Source of the DNA: Parvibaculum sp963696585
GTDB lineage: Bacteria > Pseudomonadota > Alphaproteobacteria > Parvibaculales > Parvibaculaceae
NCBI GenBank assembly: GCA_963696585.1
Contig: CAVOKW010000039.1
Span: forward strand, 1-64,000
Direction: 5' to 3'
Length of the DNA stretch: 64,000 nt
The notes below the pieces were generated by a model. That model did no database searches, was not told the origin of the DNA, and saw nothing but the letters and a program-made list of their open reading frames with translations. Of this stretch, positions 15,624 to 24,729 are shown in pieces (within the stretch, counting starts at the first letter, position 1; each line of letters starts with the position of its first letter). Made by a program: the position numbers and the translations under genes.

Positions 15624-17447
15624 TCAGGCGTCTTTTTTCTTTTCGAGCGGCAGCACCACGCGGATATGCAGCTCCTTGAGCTGCTTGGGCGTGGCTTCGG
15701 CAGGCGCCTGCATCAGCAGATCCTGCGCCTGCTGCGTCATCGGAAACATGGTGACCTCGCGCAGGTTTTCCACGCCACAAAGCAGCATGACCATGCGATC
15801 GACGCCCGGTGCAAGACCGCCATGGGGCGGTGCGCCGCATTTGAAGGCGTTCAACATGCCGCCGAACTTTGTTTCCACGACCGACTTGTCATAGCCCGCG
15901 ATTTCAAACGCCTTGTACATGATTTCGGGCTTGTGATTGCGGATCGCGCCCGACGACAGCTCGATGCCATTGCAGACGATGTCGTACTGGAAGGCCGTCA
16001 TGGCGAGAATGGTATCGGCATCGTTCTTGTCGAGCGCCAGAAACGCGTCGTGATCGAAGTTCGGCATGGAGAAAGGATTATGCGAGAAGTCGATTTTCTT
16101 CTCGTCCTCGTTCCATTCATACATCGGGAAATCGACGATCCAGCAGAACTTGAAGATGCCTTCTTCGACAAGGCCCAGTTCGGTGCCGATGCGCGTGCGC
16201 GCCAGTCCCGCAAAGGCCGTGAATTTTGCCGGCACGCCCGCCACGAAGAAAGCGGCGTCGCCTTCCTTGAGGCCGAGCTCAAGGCGAATGGCTTCGGTGC
16301 GTTCCGGACCGATATTCTTGGCGAGCGGTCCTGCCCCTTCCAGCACACCGTTTTCGGAGCGCCAGAAAATATAGCCAAGGCCCGGCTGGCCCTCGCCCTG
16401 CGCCCATGCGTTCATGCGGTCGCAGAAGGCGCGGTTGCCGCCCCCCGGTGCCGGGATTGCCCAGACTTCGACCTTGGGGTCGTTCGCAATCATGGTGGCG
16501 AAGACCTTGAAGCCCGAACCTGCGAAATGCGGCGTCACGCCGGACATTTCAATCGGGTTGCGCAGGTCCGGCTTGTCATTGCCATATTTGCGCATCGACT
16601 CCGCATAGGGGATACGCACGAAAGGATAATCGGAGACCTTCTTGTCGCCCGCAAACTCCGTGAACAGCCCGTGCAGGATCGGCTCGATCGCCGAGAACAC
16701 GTCATCCTGATCGACAAAGCTCATTTCCACATCGAGCTGATAGAACTCGCCGGGCGAGCGGTCAGCGCGCGCGTCTTCGTCGCGGAAGCAGGGCGCGATC
16801 TGGAAATAGCGGTCAAAACCCGCCACCATGATGAGCTGCTTGAACTGCTGGGGTGCCTGGGGCAGCGCATAGAACTTGCCGGGATGGACGCGGCTCGGCA
16901 CCAGAAAATCGCGCGCGCCTTCCGGGCTTGAGGCCGTCAGGATCGGCGTCTGAAACTCGTTGAAGCCGGCTTGCGTCATGCGGCGACGAATCGAGGCGAT
17001 GATCTGCGAGCGCTTCAGGATGTTCTTGTGCAGCGTGTCGCGGCGCAGGTCGAGGAAGCGATAGCTCAGACGGATATCTTCCGGGTAATCCGGCTCGCCA
17101 AAAACCGGCAGCGGCAGGTCTTGGGCTTCCGACAACACGCTCACAGCCGACACCTGAACCTCGATTTCGCCGGTGGCGAGATTGGGATTCACGGCCGCCT
17201 TGTCGCGGGCGACAACCTTGCCCTCGATGCGGATGACATATTCAGCGCGCAGGCGCTCGGCCGCGGCAAAGGCTTGCGCCTGATCCGGGTCAAAAACGAG
17301 CTGCGTCAGGCCGTAATTGTCGCGCAAATCGACGAAAAGCAGGCCGCCATGGTCGCGTTTGCGGTGGACCCAGCCCGACAGCGTAACGGTCTGACCGGCT
17401 TCAGCGAGCGTAAGCGCGCCGCAGGTGTGTGTGCGATAAGAGTTCAT
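15624..17447 (-). CDS. aspS: Aspartyl-tRNA synthetase
   Basis: 607 residues, bacterial-type class IIb synthetase. It has an N-terminal OB anticodon-binding domain (VTLSGWVHRKRDHGGLLFVDLRDNYG). The catalytic core shows motif 2 (FQIAPCFRDEDARADRSPGEFYQLD), the bacterial GAD insertion domain (about 300-420) and motif 3 (GLAPGVDRMVMLL). It charges tRNA-Asp. Many alphaproteobacterial enzymes also charge tRNA-Asn when AsnRS is absent, which cannot be judged here. It ends in a strong terminator and is divergent from rnd, with a 197-base shared upstream region. Confidence 0.98.
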   Translation of the reverse strand: MNSYRTHTCGALTLAEAGQTVTLSGWVHRKRDHGGLLFVDLRDNYGLTQLVFDPDQAQAFAAAERLRAEYVIRIEGKVVARDKAAVNPNLATGEIEVQVSAVSVLSEAQDLPLPVFGEPDYPEDIRLSYRFLDLRRDTLHKNILKRSQIIASIRRRMTQAGFNEFQTPILTASSPEGARDFLVPSRVHPGKFYALPQAPQQFKQLIMVAGFDRYFQIAPCFRDEDARADRSPGEFYQLDVEMSFVDQDDVFSAIEPILHGLFTEFAGDKKVSDYPFVRIPYAESMRKYGNDKPDLRNPIEMSGVTPHFAGSGFKVFATMIANDPKVEVWAIPAPGGGNRAFCDRMNAWAQGEGQPGLGYIFWRSENGVLEGAGPLAKNIGPERTEAIRLELGLKEGDAAFFVAGVPAKFTAFAGLARTRIGTELGLVEEGIFKFCWIVDFPMYEWNEDEKKIDFSHNPFSMPNFDHDAFLALDKNDADTILAMTAFQYDIVCNGIELSSGAIRNHKPEIMYKAFEIAGYDKSVVETKFGGMLNAFKCGAPPHGGLAPGVDRMVMLLCGVENLREVTMFPMTQQAQDLLMQAPAEATPKQLKELHIRVVLPLEKKKDA

Positions 17448-17644
17448 TGTTCCAAGGCCTTGAGAATCAAGGACGAATCGTCCCTAATTTAGGGCTATAA
17501 TTAGCTCCCGACGGGCGAAAAGCGCATGGATGGCCCCCGATTGTCAAGGGTTGCCTCCTGTCCGATGTCCCGAACCGCCCTGCCTGTCCGTCTGCATTAT
17601 CAGGGGCCTAGGCCAGAGCTTAGCCGATGGTCTATAGAAGCCCC

Positions 17645-18808
17645 ATGAACATCATCACGAAGACAGCCGACCTTGCGCCCGTTTGCCAGCGATTGGCGCA
17701 TGCGGGTTATGTCACGGTCGATACCGAATTCATGCGGGACTCGACCTATTGGCCCAAGCTGTGCCTGATCCAGCTTGCCGGGCCTGCCGAAGAACATGTC
17801 ATCGACCCGCTCTCGCCTGAGCTCGATCTCGCCCCGTTTTACGAGTTGATGCGCAACCGCAAGGTCGTGAAGGTGTTTCACGCCGCGCGGCAGGACATCG
17901 AAATCTTCTATCACGATGCCAGGACCATACCCGACCCGCTCTTTGACACGCAGGTCGCGGCCATGGTCTGCGGTTTTGGCGACAGCGTTGGCTATGAAAC
18001 GCTGGTCAAGAAGCTCACAGGCGGTAGCGTCGACAAATCCTCGCGCTTTACCGATTGGTTGCGCCGCCCGCTCTCCGAAAAGCAGGTCAAATATGCCGTT
18101 GGCGATGTCACTCATTTGCGCACCATTTATGAGGTGCTGGCGCGCCGTCTGACCCAGACGGACCGCGCCCACTGGGTCACGGAAGAAATGGCGATCCTGC
18201 AATCGCCTGAAACCTATTCGCTGGAACCGGCCGACGCCTGGAAGCGCCTCAAGATGCGCTATCGGGGTCAACGCGGTCTCGCCGTGCTGATTGAAGTCGC
18301 CGCCTGGCGAGAGCGTCAGGCGCAGGAGCGCGACATGCCGCGTTCGCGCATCATGAAAGATGATGCGCTCTATGAAATCGCAACGCAGATACCGCGCAGC
18401 GCCGCCGATCTGGATGAGCTGCGCGCCGTGCCCAAGGGCTTTTCCAACAGCCGTTCAGCCGCCAGTCTGATGGAAGCCGTTGAGCGCGGCCTGGCGATGC
18501 CGGAGTTTGAAATACCCGTTGTCGAAGGGCCGGAGCCCCTGCCGTCGGGCATTGGCCCGCTTGTCGAATTGCTCAAGGTGCTCTTGAAGCTCAAATGCGA
18601 AGAGCATGATGTGGCCCAGAAACTTGTCACCAACATGGCCGATCTCGAACTGATTGCGGCGCATGAAGAAGCCGATGTCCCGGCCATGAAAGGCTGGCGG
18701 CGCGAATTGTTCGGCGAGGATGCGCTTCGTCTCAAGCGTGCCGAACTCGCGATCGGCGCCAAGGGCAAGCGCATTGTCCTGATTGATACGAGCGGCAAGA
18801 AAAAATAG
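17645..18808 (+). CDS. rnd: Ribonuclease D
   Basis: 387 residues from ATG 17645 (AGAAG 6 bases upstream). 3'-5' exoribonuclease involved in tRNA and stable RNA 3'-end maturation. DEDDy motifs are visible: VDTEFMRDS (Asp, Glu), VFHAARQDIEIF (Asp) and YAVGDV (Tyr-x3-Asp). An HRDC domain follows at about residues 205-285 (LAVLIEVAAWRERQAQERDMPRSRI). Next to aspS and ppx/ppk, a common Hyphomicrobiales arrangement. An earlier in-frame ATG at 17627 would add only 6 residues. Confidence 0.96.
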   Translation: MNIITKTADLAPVCQRLAHAGYVTVDTEFMRDSTYWPKLCLIQLAGPAEEHVIDPLSPELDLAPFYELMRNRKVVKVFHAARQDIEIFYHDARTIPDPLFDTQVAAMVCGFGDSVGYETLVKKLTGGSVDKSSRFTDWLRRPLSEKQVKYAVGDVTHLRTIYEVLARRLTQTDRAHWVTEEMAILQSPETYSLEPADAWKRLKMRYRGQRGLAVLIEVAAWRERQAQERDMPRSRIMKDDALYEIATQIPRSAADLDELRAVPKGFSNSRSAASLMEAVERGLAMPEFEIPVVEGPEPLPSGIGPLVELLKVLLKLKCEEHDVAQKLVTNMADLELIAAHEEADVPAMKGWRRELFGEDALRLKRAELAIGAKGKRIVLIDTSGKKK

Positions 18809-18829
18809 CGCGGCTTGACAGGAACAGTT

Positions 18830-18917
18830 GTCATCCCGGGATTTATTCCCGGGATCCATCAGGCATCCGCACGTTTGCGTGATGTCCATGGGTTCCGGCA
18901 ACAAGTGCCGGGACGAC
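18830..18917. repeat. Palindromic intergenic repeat pair (REP/BIME-like)
   Basis: Two hairpins: ATCCCGGGA-N5-TCCCGGGAT (18833-18855, perfect 9-bp stem) and CCGGCA-N5-TGCCGG (18895-18911). They are bounded by a GTCAT-type end and a mirror GACGAC end. This is the common dispersed palindrome style of rhizobial intergenic regions. A related cluster occurs at 30439-30628. It lies between the convergent genes rnd and ppx. Confidence 0.7.
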
Positions 18918-18919
18918 GG

Positions 18920-18955
18920 CCAGAAATATTGCCGGAAATATTGCCAGAAATATTG
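18920..18955. repeat. Three-copy 12-bp tandem repeat
   Basis: CCAGAAATATTG, CCGGAAATATTG and CCAGAAATATTG in direct succession; only the middle copy differs, by one base. It is AT-rich compared with its surroundings and directly follows the palindromic pair. Confidence 0.9.
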
Positions 18956-18993
18956 AATATCATTGCCGGGCCATGATGCCGTCAAGGAAACCC

Positions 18994-20490
18994 CTACTTG
19001 CCCACCCGCGTCTCGCCCTTCTTGTCCAGCGCCCGCGCGAGGGTGGCGAGGCGTTTGCTGACGACTTCGCCAAGCAATGGCTCATAGCGACGCGGCACGA
19101 CCAGCGTAACGCTGGTCTTGCTGATTTCCAGCCGCGTGCGCGGCAACATGCCGGTTGTCGCGGCGCAAAGCGTGAAGGCAAGACGCAGCGCGACACCCAG
19201 TACCAGGGCGCGATAACCTTCACGCTCCGTCAGGATGCCGGTCAGATTGCCGATCATTTCCGGCTCGCCGCGGCCTTCATGACGGTGATAGCCGACACGG
19301 GCGAGAAAGAGACGTCCGGAATGATCGACGCCGGAAAAAGGTGCAAGCAGGATTTGCGTCATGGCGTAATGGGCACGGTAATCGGGATGCACATACCAGC
19401 CGATATCGGCGAGGATACAGGCCGCATGACGCAGCCGCTCTTCCTCAGGCGTTTCGCCAAGACTGTCTTGGGCAAAAATGCTTTTCGTCCAGCCTGTCAG
19501 CTCTTCGCCATGTTCGGGAAAGCGCGCCAGCCGGTTCGCCAGATCATGCGCCCCTTCCAGCAGCGGGTCCTTGGCCTGCTCTTTCTTGTCGAGCTGGTCG
19601 AACAGAATGCCTTCACGCAAGCCATAGGATGAGATGACGACTTCCCTGGCCTTCATCGCTTCGATCAACCGATCCAGCACCAGCGCACCGTAAGGCAGCG
19701 TGTCGATACGGCGTTCGGAAATATCGGGTATCTGGGCGAGAGTCTTGGGGCCGAGCTTTTCGATGACCCTGGCGATGTCGGACGCATCGCGCGCCGGGAT
19801 CACATATTGATGCAGCACATGAATCGGGTATTTGCGTTGCGCCATATGGATGCGGGCGAGATTTCGCCACGCGCCGCCGACCGCATAGAGCCTGCGTCCC
19901 TGATATTCCTTCAGCCAATCCAGCGCATTGAGCTCTGCTTCGATGGTCGCTTGCGCCGAGGCAAGATTGCTGCCCGTCACATCCATCAGCCGCAACGGGC
20001 CAATCGGCATGGTGGAACCCTTGCCGAGAATCTTGCCGCCGCTCACCGGCACAAGTTCAAGGCTGCCACCGCCGAGATCGCCGACAATGCCATCGGCATC
20101 TGGAATGCCGGAGAGCACGCCCTGCGCCGAAATGCGCGCCTCATCCTCGCCGGAGAGAAGATCAATCTTGAAGCCGCAAATCTTTTCGGCCCGCGTGAGA
20201 AACTCAGGCCCGTCGGAAGCGTCGCGCACGGCGGCTGTTGCCGCCACGACGAGCTTGCCAATGCCGATCTGCTCACGCAGCGCAATGAAACGGCGAATGG
20301 CTTCGAGCGCCCGCTCGATCCCCTTGGGGTCGAGCTTGCCCGTGCTCGCCAGGGTACGGCCCAGGCCGCACAACACTTTTTCATTGAAGACGAGAACGGG
20401 ATTGCGCTCGGCGCTGGCATAGACCACCAGACGCACCGAGTTGGACCCCACATCAACGATGCCGAAGCGCGATTTTCTGCTGCTAGTCAA
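18994..20490 (-). CDS. ppx: Exopolyphosphatase (Ppx/GppA family)
   Basis: 498 residues. It hydrolyses polyphosphate, or pppGpp in GppA relatives. The actin-like ATPase fold shows the phosphate-1 loop GIVDVGSNSVRLVVY and the second glycine loop DLGGGSLELVPV. A C-terminal all-helical domain follows from about residue 310. The start is a TTG at 20490 preceded by GCGAGG at good spacing. It lies 27 bases after ppk in the same direction, so synthesis and breakdown of polyphosphate are probably co-transcribed. Ppx versus GppA activity cannot be separated by sequence alone, but pairing with ppk favours Ppx. Confidence 0.95.
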   Translation of the reverse strand: MTSSRKSRFGIVDVGSNSVRLVVYASAERNPVLVFNEKVLCGLGRTLASTGKLDPKGIERALEAIRRFIALREQIGIGKLVVAATAAVRDASDGPEFLTRAEKICGFKIDLLSGEDEARISAQGVLSGIPDADGIVGDLGGGSLELVPVSGGKILGKGSTMPIGPLRLMDVTGSNLASAQATIEAELNALDWLKEYQGRRLYAVGGAWRNLARIHMAQRKYPIHVLHQYVIPARDASDIARVIEKLGPKTLAQIPDISERRIDTLPYGALVLDRLIEAMKAREVVISSYGLREGILFDQLDKKEQAKDPLLEGAHDLANRLARFPEHGEELTGWTKSIFAQDSLGETPEEERLRHAACILADIGWYVHPDYRAHYAMTQILLAPFSGVDHSGRLFLARVGYHRHEGRGEPEMIGNLTGILTEREGYRALVLGVALRLAFTLCAATTGMLPRTRLEISKTSVTLVVPRRYEPLLGEVVSKRLATLARALDKKGETRVGK

Positions 20491-20517
20491 AAGCGCCTCG
20501 CCCGCCCGAAAAAGGCG

Positions 20518-22746
20518 TCAATCCCGCGCCTCTTTGAGCTTGAACTTGGGCGGGAAATTTTTCTGCAATGATTTGCCACGGCCGGAAAGGCTCGCATTGT
20601 TCATGAAATAGGTATGCGCATTGAAAGGTTCTTCACCCTCAGGCACCTCGATACGCTGATATGTGCCGTCAGAATGCAGGCTCCAACTTTGCTGGTTGTC
20701 CCTCAGATTCGCAACCATGATCTGGTCCATCACCTGATCATGCACCGTGGGGTTCAGGATGGGAACAAGCGTTTCGACACGGCGGTCGAGATTGCGCGGC
20801 ATCCAGTCGGCCGAGGAGATATAGACCTTGGCCTGATCGGATGGCAAGCCATTGCCATTGCCAAAGCAGATGATGCGGGAATGTTCAAGGAAGCGACCGA
20901 CAATGCTCTTTACACGGATATTGTCGGAAAGACCCGGTACGCCCGGCCGCAGGCAGCAAATGCCGCGCACGATGAGGTCGATCTTGACGCCGGCCTGACT
21001 GGCTTCGTAGAGCAGGTCGATGATCAGGGGATCGACAACGGAATTGAGCTTGGCCCAGATTTGCGCCGGTCGGCCCGCGCGTGCATGGGCCATTTCCGCC
21101 TTGATGTCGCTCATCAGGCGCTGGCGCAGACTGCCCGGCGACACGGCGAGCACTTCCAGATCCTTGGGTTCGGCGTAACCTGTGATGAAGTTGAAGACCT
21201 GCGCCGCGTCATGCGCAAAGCGCGGGTCGCAGGTGAACATCGACAGGTCGGTGTAAATCTTGGCGGTGACGGGATGATAATTGCCCGTACCGAAATGCAC
21301 ATAGGAACGCAGACCGCCATTCTCGCGGCGCACCACGAGCGAGAGCTTGGCATGGGTCTTGAGTTCGATAAAGCCGAAGACAACCTGCACGCCCGCGCGT
21401 TCGAGATTTCGCGCCCAGACGATATTGGCCGCTTCATCAAAGCGCGCTTTCAGCTCGACAAGGGCGGTGACGGACTTGCCCGCTTCTGCCGCCTCGATCA
21501 GGGCCTGCACAATGGGTGAGTCTTTGGACGTGCGATAAAGCGTCTGCTTGATCGCCACGACATCGGGGTCAGCCGCAGCCTGACGGATGAACTGCACCAC
21601 CACATCGAATGATTCATAGGGGTGGTGGACGATGATGTCCTTGGCGCGGATCGCCGCCATGCAGTCGCCGCCATGATCGCGGATGCGTTCCGGGAAGCGG
21701 GCATTGTAAGGCACAAATTTGAGGTCGGGCCGATCGTCAATGATGAGCTGGCTGGTCTGGGCAAGGCCGAGCACGCCATCCACCATGACGAGTTCACGTT
21801 CCGTCACATGCAACTCGCGCACGACAAAGTCACGCAAGGTCGCCGGTGTGCGGGCTTCGATTTTCAGGCGGATCACACTGCCGCGGCGACGGCGCTTGAG
21901 GGCGGATTCAAAGTAGCGAACCAGATCTTCGGCTTCTTCCTCGATTTCGATATCGCTGTCACGCAGCAGCCGGAACGCGCCCTGCCCAACCACCTGATAG
22001 CCGGGAAACAGGCGATCGAGAAACAGACCGATCATGTTTTCCAGACTGACAAAATGCACTTCCTGGCTGGCATCCCTGCCCTCGCGCGCGGGCAAACGGA
22101 TGAAGCGTTCCACCTGTGTCGGGATCGGCAGCAGCGCATCCATGTGCTTGCCATCGCTGATGCGACGCAGCTGTAGCGCCAGCGCAAAGCCAAGGTTCGG
22201 AATGAACGGGAATGGATGCGCCGGGTCCAGTGCCAGCGGTGTCAGCACGGGGAAGACCTGTTCAAGAAACCGCGTTTCCAGCCAGGCATATTCTTCCGGC
22301 GTCACTTCGCTTGGATCGAGAACCGAAATGCCTTCGCTGCGCAGTTCCTTGGACAGCGCGTCCCACATCTCCTGCTGCATGCGCAGCAATTCGCCTGCCT
22401 TGGCATTGACGCGATCAAGCTGCTGGGAAGGCGTCAGCCCGTCCTGGCTGAGTGTTTCGACACCGGCGCTGACCTGACCACGCAAGCCAGCCACGCGCAC
22501 CATGTAGAACTCGTCAAGGTTCGAGGCCGAGATCGAGAGGAAGCGCAGGCGCTCCAGCAGAGGATGGTTCCTGTTCTGCGTTTCTTCGATGACGCGAATG
22601 TTGAAAGCGATCCAGGAGAGTTCGCGATTGATGAAACGTTCCGGCGTCGTCATGTCGATGACCGGCGCTGCGGGTGTTCCATTCTTTTCCGGACGCGGGG
22701 CGGCGGCTTTCTGCGGGGCGGGCTTGTTGCTCTGTGTCGTCGTCAT
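20518..22746 (-). CDS. ppk1: Polyphosphate kinase 1
   Basis: 742 residues from ATG 22746. It makes polyphosphate from ATP through a phospho-histidine intermediate. Seen are the N domain starting FINRELSWIAFNIRV, the catalytic-domain HHPYESFDVVVQFI and YVHFGTGNYHPVTAKIY segments that hold the two essential histidines, and ARFDEAANIVWARNLE. The first 40 residues are a low-complexity Gln/Ala/Pro leader. A longer frame back to 22860 has no family character. Upstream by 163 bases is hdaA, downstream ppx. Confidence 0.97.
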   Translation of the reverse strand: MTTTQSNKPAPQKAAAPRPEKNGTPAAPVIDMTTPERFINRELSWIAFNIRVIEETQNRNHPLLERLRFLSISASNLDEFYMVRVAGLRGQVSAGVETLSQDGLTPSQQLDRVNAKAGELLRMQQEMWDALSKELRSEGISVLDPSEVTPEEYAWLETRFLEQVFPVLTPLALDPAHPFPFIPNLGFALALQLRRISDGKHMDALLPIPTQVERFIRLPAREGRDASQEVHFVSLENMIGLFLDRLFPGYQVVGQGAFRLLRDSDIEIEEEAEDLVRYFESALKRRRRGSVIRLKIEARTPATLRDFVVRELHVTERELVMVDGVLGLAQTSQLIIDDRPDLKFVPYNARFPERIRDHGGDCMAAIRAKDIIVHHPYESFDVVVQFIRQAAADPDVVAIKQTLYRTSKDSPIVQALIEAAEAGKSVTALVELKARFDEAANIVWARNLERAGVQVVFGFIELKTHAKLSLVVRRENGGLRSYVHFGTGNYHPVTAKIYTDLSMFTCDPRFAHDAAQVFNFITGYAEPKDLEVLAVSPGSLRQRLMSDIKAEMAHARAGRPAQIWAKLNSVVDPLIIDLLYEASQAGVKIDLIVRGICCLRPGVPGLSDNIRVKSIVGRFLEHSRIICFGNGNGLPSDQAKVYISSADWMPRNLDRRVETLVPILNPTVHDQVMDQIMVANLRDNQQSWSLHSDGTYQRIEVPEGEEPFNAHTYFMNNASLSGRGKSLQKNFPPKFKLKEARD

Positions 22747-22909
22747 GTCGCGCGTTCCGGTCGGTTCAAAGCTGCAAGGGTCGGGGGCAATTGCGGCGGG
22801 CGGGCGCTGGAAGCAGGGGATCAGGTATACCTGCACGCTGCTGCGAGCGCATTCAACCAAAGTCTAGTGCCAGTATATGACTGAGTTGTGACCGAACGAA
22901 GCTAAATTC

Positions 22910-23584
22910 TCAAGTGTTTCCAAGCTCTTGAAGTATTTCGACGACGAGCGGCACGGTGATCGGACGCTTGCCCGAAAGACCCGCCTGATCGAGTCTGGCG
23001 ACGAGATCGCGTGCCACAGCCACGGATCGCTCCATATGCGAAACAAGATAGGCGATGACCGCGTCGCCGGGCCGGAGTTGGCGATCCGCAAAGAGCTTGA
23101 CGAGAATGCCCGCCAGCAGCGCGTCATCCGGCGCGCCCAGGCCGCCATGGGGCATGGCCCTCAGGCGCGAGGCGAGATCGGGCAATCTCAGTTTGAGATG
23201 GGCCGGTGCTGGCCTTGCGGTCAGCAAGAGGTGCCCGCCCTCCTCGCGCATCAGATTGAAAAGATGAAAAAGCTGTCGCTCGCCGGCATCGCTCAAGACA
23301 CCGATATCCTCGACAAGGACCGCCCCCGCTGCGGCAAGGGCAGGCAGATCGGCCTTGTCGAGACCGGCGCCTGTGAGACGCGCGGCCTTGCTGCGTTCAC
23401 GCCAGACTTCAGCGAGATGGGATTTTCCGCTGCCCGCCGGGCCCGACAGCGCGGCGGCATGTCCCGGCCAGTCCGGCCAGGCATCAATCAGGGCGACGGC
23501 ATCGGCATTGGAGGGCGCAACCAGAAAATCTTCCCGCGCCAGTGCCGGGCGATGGCCGAGTTCAAAAACAAGCTGGCGCGTCAT
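22910..23584 (-). CDS. hdaA: HdaA, regulatory inactivator of DnaA
   Basis: 224 residues, a short DnaA-domain III paralogue lacking the C-terminal DNA-binding domain. Walker A is GPAGSGKS (48-55), Walker B is AVLVEDIG, and an Arg-rich sensor region follows (ARPAPAHLKLRLPDLASRLRAM). Hda/HdaA works with the DNA polymerase clamp to stimulate ATP hydrolysis by DnaA and prevent re-initiation. The N-terminus QLVFELGHRPALAREDFLV carries the clamp-binding QLxFxL-type motif. Its start overlaps the stop of the upstream permease gene by 4 bases (ATGA). Confidence 0.93.
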   Translation of the reverse strand: MTRQLVFELGHRPALAREDFLVAPSNADAVALIDAWPDWPGHAAALSGPAGSGKSHLAEVWRERSKAARLTGAGLDKADLPALAAAGAVLVEDIGVLSDAGERQLFHLFNLMREEGGHLLLTARPAPAHLKLRLPDLASRLRAMPHGGLGAPDDALLAGILVKLFADRQLRPGDAVIAYLVSHMERSVAVARDLVARLDQAGLSGKRPITVPLVVEILQELGNT

Positions 23585-24729
23585 GCCTTGTCTGCCGACT
23601 GCGCCTGACTGACGTCTTGGGCATGGCTCTCGACCACCTGGCAGGCAACTTCCTGATGACCGAGATAAAGCGTGCTCTCGCGATAGCGTCGTACCAGAAA
23701 GCGCGCAAGAACCCCCATGACCGCCGCCACGGGCAGCGCCAGCAAGGCGCCGGCAAAGCCGAAGAGCGACCCGAAAGCAAACAGCGCAAATATCACCCAG
23801 ACGGCATGCAGCTTGACACGGTCGCCGACGAGCTTTGGCGAGAGGAAATTGCCCTCAATGAATTGGCCGAGAAAGAAAATCCCGGCGATAAGCGCAATAT
23901 GGGCATAGTCCGGCCAAAACTGGAAAAGCGCCAGCCCCATGGCCGTGACAAAGCCCGTGACCGTACCGAGATAGGGAATGAAGCTGATGATGCCGGCTGC
24001 AATGCCAACGACGAGTCCGAATTTCAGCCCGGCCGCTGAAAGGCCGATGGCGTAGAATATGCCGAGCGCCAGACAAACGATTGCCTGTCCGCGCACAAAG
24101 CCTTCCAGCACCTGATTGGTCTCGATCACAAGTTCGCGGATCGTCTCGGCATGGTCGCGCGGCAGCAATTTGTCCACCTGCGCCACCATGCGGTCCCAAT
24201 CGAGCAGCATGTAGAAGGCGACAACCGGCGTGACGGCAATCATGGCGATGAGGGAGACGAATTGCAGCCCCTGATAGCCGATGATGGAAAGGAGATTGGG
24301 CAACCAGGTGCCAGTGTCATTCATCGCGCCTGAAAGAGCGGTCTCGACAGCAGAACCGCGTGTGCCAAGCAGGTCTGCAAGCCGGTCATGCGTCACCTCG
24401 ATGATGAGATGGCGTCCCTTGTTGATCACTTCGGGCAGAATGTTGGCGAGCGCCACGGCCTGTTCAAACAGCAGGGGCAGAAGCAGCACACTGAAGATGA
24501 CAGCCAGCAGCACAAAAACGAGCGTGATGACGCCTGTCGCCATGAGGCGCGACAGGCCCATGGCTTCCAGCCGGTCAGCCAGCGGATCAAGACAATAGGC
24601 GACCGCCATGCCCGCCACGAAGGGCAGCAAAACGCCCTTGAGAAGCCAAAGCATCAGGACGGTCGTGATGACCGCGAGAATCCAGATCAGGGCTTGTCGC
24701 TGTATGCTCATATAAACCTTGTCATTCAT
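23581..24729 (-). CDS. AI-2E family transporter (PerM-like membrane protein)
   Basis: 382 residues from ATG 24729, which overlaps the stop of the DUF2066 gene by 4 bases, so translation is probably coupled. There are about eight hydrophobic segments, in the pattern two N-terminal helices, a long soluble loop, then a cluster of helices. The signature region GLKFGLVVGIAAGIISFIPYLG and the later FIEGNFLSPKLVGDRVKLH are typical of AI-2E/PerM proteins. Most members have no proven AI-2 role. Some act as Na+/H+ antiporters or of unknown function. An alternative start at ATG 24711 is possible. Confidence 0.92.
   Translation of the reverse strand: MNDKVYMSIQRQALIWILAVITTVLMLWLLKGVLLPFVAGMAVAYCLDPLADRLEAMGLSRLMATGVITLVFVLLAVIFSVLLLPLLFEQAVALANILPEVINKGRHLIIEVTHDRLADLLGTRGSAVETALSGAMNDTGTWLPNLLSIIGYQGLQFVSLIAMIAVTPVVAFYMLLDWDRMVAQVDKLLPRDHAETIRELVIETNQVLEGFVRGQAIVCLALGIFYAIGLSAAGLKFGLVVGIAAGIISFIPYLGTVTGFVTAMGLALFQFWPDYAHIALIAGIFFLGQFIEGNFLSPKLVGDRVKLHAVWVIFALFAFGSLFGFAGALLALPVAAVMGVLARFLVRRYRESTLYLGHQEVACQVVESHAQDVSQAQSADKA

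Noticed and set aside
15390..16931. A 513-codon open frame antisense to aspS
   Set aside because: It runs through the toxin start, the terminator and aspS, which no real gene would do; no conserved motif.
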